Assembly: GCF_002208135.1 (NCBI RefSeq)
Contig: NZ_CP021646.1
Location: forward strand, 2,916,001-2,980,000
Length of the DNA stretch: 64,000 bases
DNA from: Pseudoalteromonas piscicida
GTDB taxonomy: Bacteria > Pseudomonadota > Gammaproteobacteria > Enterobacterales > Alteromonadaceae
Reading direction: 5' to 3'
Shown here: one piece after another, positions 18,766-29,527 of the stretch
Layout: each line of letters begins with the position of its first letter
Numbering within the stretch: the stretch's first letter is position 1
The notes under the pieces: model-generated
The model's database searches: none
Seen by the model: only the letters and a program-made list of their open reading frames with translations
Told to the model about the DNA's origin: nothing
Made by a program: the position numbers and the translations under genes

Positions 18766-19779
18766 TTATTTCGGCACACCTAGCAAATATAACAGTTGTA
18801 ACAAAGATCCTTCACAAATAGCCGCGTCGGCACTTTCTACCACTTTTGGCTTACCATGGATTGCCACACCTAGTTGGGCGTTTGCCATCATCACTAAGTC
18901 ATTTGCGCCATCACCAATGGCAACGGTTTGAGTCATTGGGATCGCATACTGGGTTGCGAGTTGACCTAGCACTTCCGCCTTTTTGTCGGCATCTACGATA
19001 TCTCCTAGCACTTTGCCGGTGAGGTGCGCGTTTTCCACTTCTAGGGTATTGGCAAATACAGCGTCTAGCAGGAGTGGCTCTATCAATGATTCTGCAAACC
19101 ATGTAAAGCCACCCGAGGCGATGGCAAGATGCCAGTGATGCTGTTTTAGTGCCTGGCACAACAGCTCTATACCGGGCATTAGCGGTAAGTTTTCTTTTAA
19201 TGATTGAATTTGTGATAACGGTACGCCAGAAAGTGACGCAACGCGGCGGTGTAGACTTTCAGAAAAAGAGAGTGCCCCCGCCATTGCCTGTGCGGTGACA
19301 GAAGCCACTTCATCATATCGGTCGGCCAATCGAGCAATTTCGTCAATACATTCAATTTGAATTGCGGTGGAGTCCATATCCATCACAAGTAGCCCCGGTT
19401 CTTCTAAAGTAGGTGCTTGCGTTATAATCGCACCTTGCGCATTAATGCTTTTTGCAAAATCTCTTACTTCAGCCTTGCTCGGCAATTGCGAAGCGTTAAA
19501 ACGCATACCCAATGCAACAGGGAGCTGTTCATGAGGTTGATATACCGTAAAATAAGTTTGCTCGATAGCAAATGTTCGAAGAAACTTCGCGACTTCCACA
19601 AGGTGTTGCAATTGTATATTTGGGCCAAAAAAGCATATTGATTGGGTCGTCAGCTCAGGTAATTGATTTACTTGTGTGAGGCTTGTGTTACCTTGGCAAC
19701 TATACCAATGATCCAGCGCCATATGTTCCTGAATTGGTGTGTTTAGTTCACGATTAGCGAATTGAATGATTGACGACAT
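18766..19779 (-). CDS. serB: Phosphoserine phosphatase
   Basis: HAD-superfamily enzyme for the last step of serine biosynthesis, O-phosphoserine to serine. The catalytic motif I is DMDST at about residue 131-135; IECIDEIARLADRYDEV, SGGFTWFAE (motif II region), a Lys in DADKKAEVL and GDGANDLVMM (motif IV) follow. The N-terminal 125 residues form the extension usual for gammaproteobacterial SerB. 337 residues, start ATG with AAGGAG 7 bases upstream. It is divergent from ytjB across 95 bp, as in E. coli. The repeat mosaic runs right up to its stop codon. Confidence 0.96.
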   Translation of the reverse strand: MSSIIQFANRELNTPIQEHMALDHWYSCQGNTSLTQVNQLPELTTQSICFFGPNIQLQHLVEVAKFLRTFAIEQTYFTVYQPHEQLPVALGMRFNASQLPSKAEVRDFAKSINAQGAIITQAPTLEEPGLLVMDMDSTAIQIECIDEIARLADRYDEVASVTAQAMAGALSFSESLHRRVASLSGVPLSQIQSLKENLPLMPGIELLCQALKQHHWHLAIASGGFTWFAESLIEPLLLDAVFANTLEVENAHLTGKVLGDIVDADKKAEVLGQLATQYAIPMTQTVAIGDGANDLVMMANAQLGVAIHGKPKVVESADAAICEGSLLQLLYLLGVPK

Positions 19780-19874
19780 AAGTTGCTCCTTGATAGCGTT
19801 AAGCCGATTTTTAACATGATTGCGCTAAGCTGTCAGCACTGGACCTTAGCAAAAGCGGGCAATATGCGATAAAT

Positions 19875-20516
19875 ATGAAAAATTTACATGTATTAGAAGT
19901 GTTAAACTCGACCAGAGGGCGTAGATTATTTCGCCTGTGCATCGCCGCGACGTGTTTAATAATGGTGACTTGGCTTGCGTTTAATACCAGTTTTGAGTCT
20001 CATCGCTTGCTCCATAATGGCGCAGACCTTACCGCAAGGAGCCTCACCAAGCAGCTTGCAAAAAATGTGGCATTGCCCCTCTCTCGCAGTGATACGCCAA
20101 GGCTCAGCGCACTGGCAAATCACCTCGCTAGCGATGACTTTGTGCTTCAAGTCGCGATTTATGATTATCAAGGACGCTTTATTGTTGGTAACGACGGTAA
20201 CTCCTCACCTACAGATTACCAGCAGCTACCTCAAACCTTGCCTGGGCTAAGCAAAACCAAAAGCATTATTTCTGAACCCGTTTATACGCCTACCGGACAA
20301 CCTCTTGGGTTCGTCAACATGGTCTATTTGACAGAAGCTGCTATGTCACAAAGCCACTCTCATTTCCATGAACTTGGACGAGTCGTTTTACTGATGCTGG
20401 TGATTACGATGGTATTCACATGGCAAATAGGTCGAGCATTAAAACGCTGGGAAGTAAAACGCAAAATTCGCAAGAAAGTAAAGATGCTACCATCGCCTGA
20501 AAATGTTACTCATTAA
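19875..20516 (+). CDS. ytjB: YtjB/Smp-family membrane protein
   Basis: A 213-residue inner-membrane protein with an N-terminal membrane segment (LCIAATCLIMVTWLAF), a periplasmic domain (about 45-160) and a second membrane segment (VVLLMLVITMVFTW), then a basic tail. This matches the Smp/YtjB (AhpA) family, whose gene sits divergently next to serB in Enterobacteria and Vibrio. The periplasmic part resembles a sensor-type PAS-like fold (VAIYDYQGRFIVGNDGN). Biochemical function is not established. The assignment rests on topology and synteny. Confidence 0.8.
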   Translation: MKNLHVLEVLNSTRGRRLFRLCIAATCLIMVTWLAFNTSFESHRLLHNGADLTARSLTKQLAKNVALPLSRSDTPRLSALANHLASDDFVLQVAIYDYQGRFIVGNDGNSSPTDYQQLPQTLPGLSKTKSIISEPVYTPTGQPLGFVNMVYLTEAAMSQSHSHFHELGRVVLLMLVITMVFTWQIGRALKRWEVKRKIRKKVKMLPSPENVTH

Positions 20517-20590
20517 ATGAAGCCAAGTTCCCATTGTCACTATTGTAAATATTTTGATAATATGACTGTTGGTTTATATAAGAACGATAA

Positions 20591-21330
20591 ATGATAAAGG
20601 ATATGAATAGTAAACTTTTTATTACCCCAAAACCCAATCCAAACGCTGAGTTGCGGCTATTTTGCTTCCCTTATGCGGGGGGTCACCAGCTATATTTACG
20701 CCGTGGATAGATAAAACTAGTGAATCTGTAGAGCTCGTTTTTGTGCAGCTTCCAGGGAGAGGGGCTCGACTGATTGAGCCAGCAATAGACAATATGCCGG
20801 ATATTATCTCTGAACTCATGGTACACAAAGACTATATGACCAGTAAGCCTTTCGCGTTTTTTGGACATAGTCTTGGTAGTCGCATTTCATATGAGCTTGC
20901 TTTTCAATTATTAGACGCAGGCTTGCCTACTCCACGTAAAATATTTGCTTCTGCGAGTCGTGCACCGCATTGCACCTCAACTAAACGTCATTTACATGCT
21001 CTGCCACACGATGAATTTATTGCTGAGCTTCGTGACTTAAATGGTACGCCAAAAGAAGTCCTTGAAAATAAAGAGCTTATGGAGCTACTGGTACCATTGC
21101 TGAGAGCTGATTTTAAAATAGCAGATACCTATGTCGCAGAACAGCGTGCATTACCTATCCCCATTCATGTTTTCCATGGCGTTGATGATGAGATCTTGAA
21201 TGAACATGTTACTGCATGGCAAGAGCTAACAGCACAACCATATCAGCTTACTGAGTTTTCTGGTGGGCACTTTTTTATTCACCAATACGCTGATGAAATG
21301 ATCTCAATTATTAATCGGCAATTGGCTTAA
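20591..21330 (+). pseudogene. Type II thioesterase (alpha/beta hydrolase) with a 1-bp frameshift
   Basis: Editing thioesterase of the kind that clears misprimed carrier proteins of nonribosomal peptide or polyketide synthases. Visible features are the nucleophile elbow FGHSLGS, the Asp region HGVDDEI and the catalytic His in GGHFFIH. The N-terminus reads LRLFCFPYAGG in one frame, then needs a shift to continue SPAIFTPWIDK; this fits loss of one base in or beside the run of six G near 20686. Translation from ATG 20591 (or 20603) stops at 20702. A TTG at 20662 could start the main frame but lacks the conserved first strand. No synthetase genes are in the window. A sequencing error in the homopolymer is possible. 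Confidence 0.7.
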
Positions 21331-21354
21331 GTAGCTTTGGTGCTATGCCGGGAG

Positions 21355-21630
21355 AGCATAAAGATCGCCGGGTGAACCGGCTCCTACACCTGCTTTTCTA
21401 TTGCTGGTAGGTATGGTTTTAATTCGCGGAAAAAGCATAAAGATCGCCGGTTGAACCGGCTCCTACACCTGTTTTTCTATTGCTGGTAGGTATGGTTTTA
21501 TATCGCGGTAACAGCATCAAGATCGCCGGATGAACCGGCTCCTACACGGGTTATTTATCGCTGGTAAGTATGTTTTATATCGCGGTAACTGCGTAAAGAT
21601 CGCCGGGTGAGCTGGCTCCCGCTTTAAAAG
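21355..21630. repeat. Four tandem REP-like units, 77-79 bp period
   Basis: AAGATCGCCGG-GTGAA-CCGGCTCC units begin at 21361, 21440, 21519 and 21596. Each has a five-base stem (GCCGG/CCGGC, or GCCGG/CTGGC with a wobble pair in the last) and a five-base loop (GTGAA, TTGAA, ATGAA, GTGAG). Between them is a conserved spacer with GCTGGTAGGTATGGTTTTATATCGCGG. Non-coding, between the thioesterase and the next gene. Confidence 0.9.
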
Positions 21631-21643
21631 GCAAACATCTATG

Positions 21644-22198
21644 CTACAGATCCAAAATAAGCGAGGAGAGAATACGATTTAACTGAGATTGGTTAAACTC
21701 ACCACTTATCTGATAGATAACATCGCTTCCCTTTTTATTAATATAAACCCTATCGTAGTCTTGATTTTCTCCCATAACGACAAAAGCAAAAGTATCGCCG
21801 TTTTGGTACACACTCATCGGATTGTTTTCGTCTATGTCAAAAGCCGAGCGAAGCTTTGCTATGTTTTTTACTTTAGGATCCGAATGATACAGGACATGAA
21901 AAAATTCGTTTACGCTCATATTCAACTTTTTATGCATATCACCAAGTGAAATTTCCGGTGGGTTTAACGCAATTGCCAACTCAGATTGATCTTGGCTAGT
22001 TACAACCGCAGTTTGGTTACTTAGCCCTAAAAAATTAATTTTTGATAGTGTCGTGCTATCGACACAATAAACAACATCAACAACTCTGATATTGACCTTA
22101 TTACTACAGGATGCGTTTGGAAAAGGGTTCTCTTTTTGTGACGCAATTACCAAATTTGAGGTGAACATTAACGCAGCAAGTAAAATTATATTAAACAT
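21644..22198 (-). CDS. Secreted protein of unknown function
   Basis: A 184-residue protein with a clear signal peptide (MFNIILLAALMFTSNLVIA). The mature part has two Cys (C31 in NASCSNKV, C45 in VVYCVDS), which may form a disulfide. I recognise no family. It is flanked on both sides by REP-like arrays and the thioesterase pseudogene, so it lies in a variable stretch. The coding density and signal peptide support it as a real gene; the function is unknown. Confidence 0.6.
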   Translation of the reverse strand: MFNIILLAALMFTSNLVIASQKENPFPNASCSNKVNIRVVDVVYCVDSTTLSKINFLGLSNQTAVVTSQDQSELAIALNPPEISLGDMHKKLNMSVNEFFHVLYHSDPKVKNIAKLRSAFDIDENNPMSVYQNGDTFAFVVMGENQDYDRVYINKKGSDVIYQISGEFNQSQLNRILSSLILDL

Positions 22199-22624
22199 AA
22201 CAACTCAATCCCTGTTGTGATTAATTCTAGTTTTGTTCTGTAACTGTTGGTGATTTCTTAGTTCGGCCTGAGATTAACCCCGTACAAGTGAAAACCTCTT
22301 AATGGTATGTTTAAGCTTTTTCGTCCAAAAAATATGAGAGCTGAAATTAAGTGTATAAGCATTAACCAGAAGTGAACAGTGCGCTAGAGCAAGGAATGAG
22401 ATTGCAGGTCTATATCGCGATAAAAGCATCAAGATCGCCGGGTGAACCGGCTCCTACACCTGCTTTTCTATTGTTGGTAAGTATGGTTTTATATCGTGGT
22501 AAAAGCGTAAAGATCGCCGGGTGAACCGGCTCCTACACCTGCTTTTCTATTGCTGGTAGGTATGGTTTTATATCCCATTTGTGATATTGACTCGTAGGTC
22601 GAGATTTATCTCGACATCATCAAT
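22199..22624. other. Non-coding region with two REP-like units
   Basis: About 425 bp. The first 210 bp upstream of the secreted protein should hold its promoter but show nothing I can name. REP-like units begin at 22431 and 22510 (listed separately), and the rest runs to the tatD-family stop. Confidence 0.6.
22412..22574. repeat. Two tandem REP-like units
   Basis: Same unit as at 21355-21630: AAGATCGCCGG-GTGAA-CCGGC at 22431 and 22510 (period 79), with the same spacer sequence. Both stems are perfect. Confidence 0.9.
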
Positions 22625-23428
22625 TTAGCCCAAGCCAAACAACTGCGTGGTATTTCGATAGAGCGCTGAGGCGAGCTCGCTTGGTGTTTCGCTTCGATAT
22701 TCACAAAGCCTGTCAAATACTTGGGCGACTCGCTTGGGGGAATTCGGCTTCCCCTGATAACCATGTAATGGCATCGACGGCGCATCAGTTTCCAACACTA
22801 AGCTTTCAAGCGGCAGCTGTGATATTGCCTGCGCTGTTTTTTCACCTCTTGAGTAGGTAATTGTGCCACCTACTCCGAGTTTAAAACCCTGAGCAATATA
22901 ATATTCAGCCTGCTGTTTTGAACCTGAAAAAGCATGGATCACCCCGCCATATTGTGGCTTAACACGTTTAAACGCGGCGGCGATTAAGTGATGACTTTTA
23001 CGGTGATGGACGATTAGCGGGAGCTTTACCTGATTACTCAGTGCGATATGCGCCTCAAACAGCGCAATTTGCCGCTCCAGCGCATCGCAGGTTGTATCGA
23101 TGCCGCACTCTCCTATCGCACACAGTTGGGTACGATTATGCACTACATGCTCGACCAACGCGGTCATATCCTCGTCGCGGTGTTCGCCAATAAAATAAGG
23201 GTGCAACCCCGCCGCGATTTCACATTGTGGATGATGTGCTTGAAACTCAACAAGCTGTTGAGATTGCTTAAGGGTAACGCCAGGCACCACAAAACGCTCA
23301 ACACCAGCGCTGTGGGCAGCTTTGATATGCATAGCTAAGTCATCTGCCAACTCGTCAAAATCGAGGTGACAGTGACTATCTATAAAGGCGAATTTATGGG
23401 TTGAGCCGCTCAATTTCCCAACTGCCAT
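22625..23428 (-). CDS. TatD-family metal-dependent hydrolase (YjjV-like)
   Basis: A 267-residue TIM-barrel metalloenzyme. Metal ligands are visible in order: DSHCHLDF (HxH), IGECGID (Glu), IVHHRKSHH (His), VIHAFSGS (His) and LETDAPSMP (Asp). This is the TatD/YcfH/YjjV group, with DNase or deacylase activities known in relatives. The ATG at 23428 lies inside the 3' end of pdxH (35 bp overlap); no other ATG precedes the first motif, though a start nearer [10 protein letters not shown] is possible. Overlap with pdxH suggests cotranscription. Confidence 0.85.
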   Translation of the reverse strand: MAVGKLSGSTHKFAFIDSHCHLDFDELADDLAMHIKAAHSAGVERFVVPGVTLKQSQQLVEFQAHHPQCEIAAGLHPYFIGEHRDEDMTALVEHVVHNRTQLCAIGECGIDTTCDALERQIALFEAHIALSNQVKLPLIVHHRKSHHLIAAAFKRVKPQYGGVIHAFSGSKQQAEYYIAQGFKLGVGGTITYSRGEKTAQAISQLPLESLVLETDAPSMPLHGYQGKPNSPKRVAQVFDRLCEYRSETPSELASALYRNTTQLFGLG

Positions 23429-24032
23429 CGGCTTGCTTCACATACATAAAGCGATCATGAAGGCGGTGCTCTCCACCTTGCCAAAACTCAACTTTAGTGG
23501 GCTCAACACAGTAACCGCCCCAAAAATCAGGTAGTGGGATTTCGCCTTTAGCGAACTTGTCTTTCATGCTACTAAAGGTTTGCATCAACGCTTGACGAGA
23601 TGACACTGGGCGCGATTGCTGAGATGCCCACGCTGCAAGCTGACTTTCTTTTGGTCTTGATAAGAAATACTTGGCAACGCGACTGGTTGGTAACGGAACT
23701 GCTTCCCCGTACACGATAACCTGACGCTCAATTTCATGCCATGGGAAGTGCAAGCATATCTTGTTGTTTTGCTTTAATTCTTGCGCTTTGCGTGAACCGG
23801 TATTGGTAAAGAAGACAAAACCGTGCTCGTCTACATACTTGAGTAAAACAATGCGTTGAGACGGCTGACCGTGCTCGTCAACCGTAGCGACGACCATCGC
23901 TGTTGGGTCGGTAAACTTGGCATCAATCGCCTGCTGTAGCCAAGCTTCAAACTGCTCAACGGGTGTGTCTTTTAGCATCTCACGACGTAAACCGTCTTTG
24001 GTATATTCTCTGCGAATGTCTTCAAGTTTCAT
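23394..24032 (-). CDS. pdxH: Pyridoxamine 5'-phosphate oxidase
   Basis: FMN-dependent oxidase that makes pyridoxal 5'-phosphate from the pyridoxine or pyridoxamine phosphate. 212 residues, as expected. Visible motifs are [18 protein letters not shown] (FMN site), [26 protein letters not shown] and the C-terminal [17 protein letters not shown]...ERLNP that is characteristic of PdxH. I choose ATG 24032 over the GTG at 24035 because AAGGA is 7 bases before it. It lies downstream of argS but beyond a terminator, so it probably has its own promoter. Confidence 0.97.
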   Translation of the reverse strand: MKLEDIRREYTKDGLRREMLKDTPVEQFEAWLQQAIDAKFTDPTAMVVATVDEHGQPSQRIVLLKYVDEHGFVFFTNTGSRKAQELKQNNKICLHFPWHEIERQVIVYGEAVPLPTSRVAKYFLSRPKESQLAAWASQQSRPVSSRQALMQTFSSMKDKFAKGEIPLPDFWGGYCVEPTKVEFWQGGEHRLHDRFMYVKQADGSWEIERLNP

Positions 24033-24046
24033 CACAATTTCCTTAA

Positions 24047-24074
24047 CAAAAAAAGCCGCTATAAAGCGGCTTCT
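24047..24074 (-). terminator. Rho-independent terminator after argS
   Basis: On the minus strand, AAGCCGCT-TTAT-AGCGGCTT followed by seven T. It lies 30 bp past the argS stop and just before the pdxH ribosome-binding site. Confidence 0.9.
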
Positions 24075-24103
24075 AGTATACCTTAATGCAAGTTAAAACT
24101 AAC

Positions 24104-25846
24104 TTACATTTGCTCCATCACTTCGATACCAAGCAAATCTAGGCCGGTTTTCAGTGAGTTAGCAACCAGATTACATAGCACTAGACGACTTTCACGAACG
24201 TCTGCTGCTACATCATCTTTCAAAATTGGGCACGCTTCATAGAATGTCATATACAAGCTCGCAAGCTCATATAAATAACTACATAATACGTGTGGCGTTG
24301 CTTCGCTGATCATCAGATCAAGTACTTCTTCCAGTTGCAGCAGTTTAAGCGCTAGTGCCTTTTCCTGTGGTGCTTGAATTTGAATGCGACCAGTTAGGCT
24401 GGCGCTATCCATGTTTGCCTTACGGAAAATACTACGAACACGGGTATAGGCGTACTGCAAATATGGCGCCGTCGCCCCTTCAAAGCTCAGCATCGTATCC
24501 CAGTTAAAGATATAATCGCTGGTTCTGTGTTTTGACAGATCGGCGTACTTCACCGCACCAATACCCACTTTGCGTGCGATTTCTTGGCGGGCTTCATCAG
24601 ATAAGTCAGAGGCTCTGTCAGCGAGCTTTTCTGTCGCACGACTCACCGCTTCGTCAAGTAAGTCTGATAGCTTCACCGTACCGCCAGTACGAGTTTTAAA
24701 CGGTTTGCCGTCGTTACCCATCATCGTACCGAATAGGCTCGGCTCGTAGCTGGTTTTGTCTTTTAAAAGACCCGCTTTACGTGCTGTGATCTCAACTTGG
24801 TTGAAATGTAAGCCCTGACGCGCATCAACAAAAATTAGGATACGGTCAACGTCTAGCTCATTTGAGCGGTAATCACAGGCTGCTAAATCAGTCGTTGAAT
24901 ATAAGAAACCACCACCTGATTTTTGCACGATAAATACGGAAGGTTCACCGTCTTTATTTGCCAATTCGTCAAGGAATACGACTTGAGCGCCCTGATCTTC
25001 AACCGCAATGCCTTGCTCTTTTAGCAGCTCAATTACACCGGCAAGACGGTCGTTGTAAGCACTTTCTGCCATGATATCATCACGCGTTAGCGTCACGTTT
25101 AGCTTGCCGTATACTTCTTCAGAATGTTTAACAGAAGTGTCGATAAACATCTGCCATAGCTTCTTACAATGTGCATCACCACCTTGTAGTTTTACTACGT
25201 AATCACGGGCTTTATCGGCAAAACCAGCTTCGTCATCAAAGCGCTTTTTGGCATCGCGATAAAAGCTTTCCAGATCCGCAAGTGCGACGTTTTCAAGGTC
25301 AACACCTTGGTTTAGCAAATCTTCAAGGTGTGCTATCAACATTCCAAACTGGGTACCCCAGTCGCCCATGTGGTTTTGGCGAATAACGGTGTCACCACGG
25401 AACTCAAGGGCACGCACAACGGCATCACCAATGATAGTTGAGCGCAGGTGACCTACGTGCATCTCTTTAGCAAGGTTTGGCGAAGAAAAATCGACCACAA
25501 CTTTGTGAGGCGTAGCATGTTCAGCAACACCTAGCTTGGCATCCGTATTTGCCGCCTCTAGGCTTGTGGCTAAAAACTCAGGCTTGAGGTGAATATTAAT
25601 AAAACCTGGGCCTGCGATTTCTGTTTTTTCTGCAAGATCGGCAACGTCTAGGTTGTCGATGATCTTCTGCGCCAGCTCTCTTGGATTAGTTTTTAGTGCT
25701 TTAGCAGCCCCCATCGCACCGTTAATTTGGTAATCACCAAACTGAGGACGCGTGCTTTGTGTTACCGCTGGGTTTGTACCTTCAGGGATACCAGCCGCTT
25801 GCATCGCTGCATTGGCTTTTTCAATTAAAATACTTTTGATGTTCAT
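24104..25846 (-). CDS. argS: Arginyl-tRNA synthetase
   Basis: Class I synthetase charging tRNA-Arg. 580 residues, close to E. coli ArgS (577). The HIGH signature is [12 protein letters not shown] (about residue 131) after the [11 protein letters not shown] context. The ArgRS-specific N-terminal domain and the C-terminal anticodon-binding region with [19 protein letters not shown] are present. It lies 24 bp after prfC on the same strand, so the two are probably cotranscribed, and is followed by a clear terminator. Confidence 0.98.
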   Translation of the reverse strand: MNIKSILIEKANAAMQAAGIPEGTNPAVTQSTRPQFGDYQINGAMGAAKALKTNPRELAQKIIDNLDVADLAEKTEIAGPGFINIHLKPEFLATSLEAANTDAKLGVAEHATPHKVVVDFSSPNLAKEMHVGHLRSTIIGDAVVRALEFRGDTVIRQNHMGDWGTQFGMLIAHLEDLLNQGVDLENVALADLESFYRDAKKRFDDEAGFADKARDYVVKLQGGDAHCKKLWQMFIDTSVKHSEEVYGKLNVTLTRDDIMAESAYNDRLAGVIELLKEQGIAVEDQGAQVVFLDELANKDGEPSVFIVQKSGGGFLYSTTDLAACDYRSNELDVDRILIFVDARQGLHFNQVEITARKAGLLKDKTSYEPSLFGTMMGNDGKPFKTRTGGTVKLSDLLDEAVSRATEKLADRASDLSDEARQEIARKVGIGAVKYADLSKHRTSDYIFNWDTMLSFEGATAPYLQYAYTRVRSIFRKANMDSASLTGRIQIQAPQEKALALKLLQLEEVLDLMISEATPHVLCSYLYELASLYMTFYEACPILKDDVAADVRESRLVLCNLVANSLKTGLDLLGIEVMEQM

Positions 25847-25870
25847 CTGTTTTCCTTTAATACGCAGCGA

Positions 25871-27460
25871 TTAGTGTTCACGAGTTTCATGGAACTTCAC
25901 GTCAGGATAACGCTCCATAGATAGATTCAGGTTTACGCGACTTGGTGCGATGTAAGTTAGGTTATCACCACCATCCAACGCCAAGTTTTGCTCACACTTG
26001 CGGCGGAACTCAGCCATTTTCTTATCGTCATCACAGCTGACCCAGCGCGCGGTTTGAACCGTTACGCTCTCGTAAATCGCATCTACGTTGTATTCAGACT
26101 TTAAGCGTGCCACAACCACATCAAACTGTAGCACCCCAACCGCACCTACAATCAGGTCGTTATTAATTAGTGGTCTAAATACCTGTACCGCACCTTCTTC
26201 AGAAAGCTGTACCAACCCTTTTAGGAGCTGCTTTTGCTTAAGTGGATCTCTTAGACGAATGCGACGGAATAGCTCAGGCGCAAAGTTTGGAATACCGCTA
26301 AATTTAAGCGTTTCACCTTGTGTGAAGGTATCACCAATTTGAATAGTACCGTGGTTATGTAAACCGATAATATCACCCGCGAACGCTTCTTGAGCACGCT
26401 CACGGTCACCCGCCATAAAGGTTACCGCATCCGCAATGCTGACTTGTTTACCAAGACGCACGTGGTTCATCTTCATGCCCTGACTATATTTACCCGACAC
26501 AATACGCATAAAGGCGATACGGTCACGGTGTTTCGGATCCATGTTTGCTTGGATTTTAAACACGAAACCAGAGAACTTTTCTTCGTCGGCTTTTACTTCA
26601 CGCTCATCAGTTTGGCGCGGCAATGGCGTTGGCGCCCACTCGGTTAATCCATCAAGCATGTGGTCAACACCGAAGTTACCTAGTGCCGTACCAAAGTAAA
26701 CTGGCGTTAACTCACCTGATAGGAATAAGTCGTGGTCAAATTCGTTTGACGCCCCTATTACCAACTCTAGCTCTTCACGAAGCTGCTCTGCTAATTCATC
26801 ACCGATTTCTGCGTTCAGATCTGGGTTATCTAAACCTTTAATAATACGCTTTTCTTGGATGGTATGGCCTTGACCCGTTGCGTATAGGATCGTTTCATCA
26901 CGGTGAATGTGGTAAACACCTTTAAATTCTTTTCCACAGCCAATTGGCCAAGTGATAGGCGCACACATGATGTTAAGTTCAGTTTCAACTTCATCCATCA
27001 CTTCCATCGGGTCACGAATATCACGGTCCAATTTGTTCATAAAGGTAACAATTGGCGTGTCGCGTAAACGCGTTACTTCCATCAGTTTACGGGTGCGGTC
27101 TTCTACACCTTTTGCTGCATCAATTACCATCAAGCACGAGTCAACAGCGGTGAGCGTACGATAAGTATCTTCAGAGAAGTCTTCGTGTCCTGGGGTATCT
27201 AGTAGGTTTACTAAGGCATCATTGTATGGAAACTGCATCACGGAAGTTGTTACCGAGATACCACGCTCTTTTTCCATTTCCATCCAGTCAGACTTGGCGT
27301 GTTGGTTTGAGCCACGGCCTTTAACCGTACCGGCTTTTTGTAACGCCTTTCCGAATAAAAGTACTTTTTCGGTGATGGTGGTTTTACCCGCATCCGGGTG
27401 TGAAATGATCGCGAAAGTACGTCTGCGCGACACTTCCTGCGGAATACTCATATTTGACAT
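25871..27460 (-). CDS. prfC: Peptide chain release factor 3
   Basis: GTPase that recycles RF1/RF2 from the ribosome after termination. 529 residues, identical in length to E. coli RF3. GTP-binding motifs: SHPDAGKTT (G1, about residues 20-28), DTPGHEDF (G3) and MNKLD (G4); [24 protein letters not shown] is the RF3 switch I region. The start at 27460 ([10 protein letters not shown]) lacks a strong Shine-Dalgarno; the in-frame ATG three codons in is an alternative. Confidence 0.98.
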   Translation of the reverse strand: MSNMSIPQEVSRRRTFAIISHPDAGKTTITEKVLLFGKALQKAGTVKGRGSNQHAKSDWMEMEKERGISVTTSVMQFPYNDALVNLLDTPGHEDFSEDTYRTLTAVDSCLMVIDAAKGVEDRTRKLMEVTRLRDTPIVTFMNKLDRDIRDPMEVMDEVETELNIMCAPITWPIGCGKEFKGVYHIHRDETILYATGQGHTIQEKRIIKGLDNPDLNAEIGDELAEQLREELELVIGASNEFDHDLFLSGELTPVYFGTALGNFGVDHMLDGLTEWAPTPLPRQTDEREVKADEEKFSGFVFKIQANMDPKHRDRIAFMRIVSGKYSQGMKMNHVRLGKQVSIADAVTFMAGDRERAQEAFAGDIIGLHNHGTIQIGDTFTQGETLKFSGIPNFAPELFRRIRLRDPLKQKQLLKGLVQLSEEGAVQVFRPLINNDLIVGAVGVLQFDVVVARLKSEYNVDAIYESVTVQTARWVSCDDDKKMAEFRRKCEQNLALDGGDNLTYIAPSRVNLNLSMERYPDVKFHETREH

Positions 27461-27744
27461 TGAAATTCTACTTATGGCATTGGCAACCGAACCAAAACTC
27501 GGCCACGCTAAATTCGAACAAAGATTGCTATATTCTCTCCGATCTTGGCCATTTTAACAACTTGATGACGGTAATTTTCGCAGCTAAATAGCAGATGTTA
27601 TTTAGCCATTGCGGTAGTTGATGAAAGGTGGGCTGTGATGGCTAGTTTATTAGTCCGCTTTTTACGTAAAATCGCCATTGTTCACCAAAGAGCATCTCTT
27701 GTCAGGAACGGTGTCGCCTATATGCTTTAGGTCACATTGAGCAT

Positions 27745-28722
27745 TCAGCTCAGTTTTTGCTTATACATGTGTTTATCTGCTCGAGAGAATAAACTAGCCA
27801 TGCTTTCAAACTTACTTTCGCACTTGGCAAATCCGGCTGAAAATCCGCACTTGGGAAGCTTTTTCTCTTTTAACGCTTGATAGAAATTAGCCTCGCTTTG
27901 AAAAATAAAATCGTTTACCGCTTTCTCGTCATGTCGTTGCACAATAGCCAGAAACTCATCGCCACCATAGCGCCCGATAATATCATCTTCGCAGCTTGCG
28001 GCCTTCAAGGCTTCAGCCAAACTTTGTAGCACCAGATCACCAATTTCATGACCATAGCTGTCGTTTATCGGTTTAAAACCATCTAAATCAAGAAAGATAC
28101 AGTAAACTGCACCACCCAGTTTCATGGCAATGTCACGCTTATGTTCTGCGAGTATTTCGGTCGCGCGACGATTTAATACTTCAGTTAACGGATCTTGCAT
28201 CGCTATCGCTTTTATTTTGCTATAGCGCTCAATCATCACCAAATCGTCTTCTAGCATATCGCGCAAGTGCTCTATAAACTCAACCAGCGAAGCGGCGTAA
28301 TTCGTGGGTTTAAAGTCCATCACACACAAAGTGCCAAACGACTTTCCATTGGGCCAATGGATGGGTACACCCAAATAAGACTCAAACCCATCATTGGCAA
28401 CCTCTGGGTTATCGTCCCATTGATAATTTACACTGGCGTGTTGCTCATATAGATTGCGGTTATTGGCGACAACATGCTTACAAAAGATATTGGTTTCTTG
28501 CGGTATCAAACCACCAGCAGGATACGGGTTTTCTTCTTGGTCGCTTGCAATCATCACTGCAAAGCCATCTTCTTTTTTTTGCACCACAAATGCAGCAGGC
28601 GCCGAAAAAATCTTCGCCATTAAATCGACTGTTTTTTGCCATTTTAATAATGTTTGTTGTGAGGCTTCTGGTTTGAGCAAATCTGCATACGGCACAGTGA
28701 TACCATTTAGTTCAATTACCAT
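27745..28722 (-). CDS. Diguanylate cyclase with N-terminal GAF domain
   Basis: Predicted c-di-GMP synthase of 325 residues. The N-terminal GAF sensor domain covers about residues 25-155 (...CKHVVANNRNLYEQ..., ...ESYLGVPIHWPNGKSFGTLCVMD). The GGDEF domain covers about 165-325 with substrate motifs DLDGFKPINDSYGHEIGD and the intact active-site motif RYGGDEF. The position of the inhibitory RxxD site reads CEDD, so product inhibition through an I-site is unlikely. No membrane segment. Signal unknown. Gaps of 284 bp (to prfC) and 106 bp (to the DUF3581 gene) isolate it as a single gene. Confidence 0.92.
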   Translation of the reverse strand: MVIELNGITVPYADLLKPEASQQTLLKWQKTVDLMAKIFSAPAAFVVQKKEDGFAVMIASDQEENPYPAGGLIPQETNIFCKHVVANNRNLYEQHASVNYQWDDNPEVANDGFESYLGVPIHWPNGKSFGTLCVMDFKPTNYAASLVEFIEHLRDMLEDDLVMIERYSKIKAIAMQDPLTEVLNRRATEILAEHKRDIAMKLGGAVYCIFLDLDGFKPINDSYGHEIGDLVLQSLAEALKAASCEDDIIGRYGGDEFLAIVQRHDEKAVNDFIFQSEANFYQALKEKKLPKCGFSAGFAKCESKFESMASLFSRADKHMYKQKLS

Positions 28723-28794
28723 TTTATCTAAACAGTATAGCGGACAGCTGAGGAGTAGATGAATTATTGTTTAAAAAGAAGGCTGTGAGGGCAG

Positions 28795-28818
28795 CACGCT
28801 GACTTTCACGTCAGCGTG
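28795..28818. terminator. Hairpin after the DUF3581 gene
   Basis: Perfect nine-base arms CACGCTGAC / GTCAGCGTG around a six-base loop, 11 bp past the DUF3581 stop. There is no immediate T-run on the minus strand, so it is a weak or factor-assisted terminator. Confidence 0.55.
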
Positions 28819-28828
28819 TACAGGAAGG

Positions 28829-29527
28829 TTACGGCTTTAATGCGACTTTTCTATCGTTGTAGTAGGCAATCAAATCATCAACCGTTTGCTGGCAATACTC
28901 ACGGATCCCTGATACTAACATGTGCTTCTCACCATAACCGACTTTAGTGCCGTTCGACAGCAAATTAAAGCGCAGGTTGATCTTGCCACGTTTGCCTTCA
29001 TAGCTAAACTCAGGCTTAGCCGCTTCCAATGTCACTTCCGTTACCGATATATCATCCATATGAATAGACATAGACTCGTAAATCACCATTGGCCTTGCAG
29101 GGTTGATCATTACCTCTTGCTCACCCATCAATGGGATGATGACGTGAGGAAAAGTGGTGCCCGAAAATTCAACGTAATTTCTCGTTAAACTATTGATGAG
29201 TGTTGGGCAAGTACTGGTTTCACCAGCACGTGACACAGACAGCATCACTTTATCATTTGCGGTAATATCAAATTGTGCAGCACCTTCTGGCAATATGAGC
29301 GTTGTCGTTTCATCAACCATGCCTACAAAGCTAAACTCCATATTCTCGCTTAAACCATAGTGCTTTAACACTAGGGAGAAAAGTAGATCACCCGGTACAC
29401 AAAACTTCTTTGCATCGATGTCGTGCAGTGGGTTGTAGTCGTCCGCGACTCCTTTTGCAAATAAGCTCCCCTGCTCTCTGGTGATGGTGATCTCATTTGC
29501 TTGTTGTTGATAATACGGCTCTAACAT
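28829..29527 (-). CDS. DUF3581 family protein
   Basis: A 232-residue cytoplasmic protein matching the DUF3581 family by its conserved start (QQANEITITREQGSLFAKG) and the motif DYNPLHDIDAKKFCVPGDLLFS, which resembles the active-site segment of hot-dog-fold dehydratases/thioesterases. The family is found in Shewanella, Pseudoalteromonas and Vibrio. Function has not been established to my knowledge; a role on an acyl-CoA-like substrate is only inferred from the hot-dog-like motif. It stands as a single gene. Confidence 0.8.
   Translation of the reverse strand: MLEPYYQQQANEITITREQGSLFAKGVADDYNPLHDIDAKKFCVPGDLLFSLVLKHYGLSENMEFSFVGMVDETTTLILPEGAAQFDITANDKVMLSVSRAGETSTCPTLINSLTRNYVEFSGTTFPHVIIPLMGEQEVMINPARPMVIYESMSIHMDDISVTEVTLEAAKPEFSYEGKRGKINLRFNLLSNGTKVGYGEKHMLVSGIREYCQQTVDDLIAYYNDRKVALKP

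Noticed and set aside
21355..22574. CRISPR array
   Set aside because: The 77-79 bp unit is conserved throughout, including the spacer part, and there are no cas genes; it is a REP-like tandem array.
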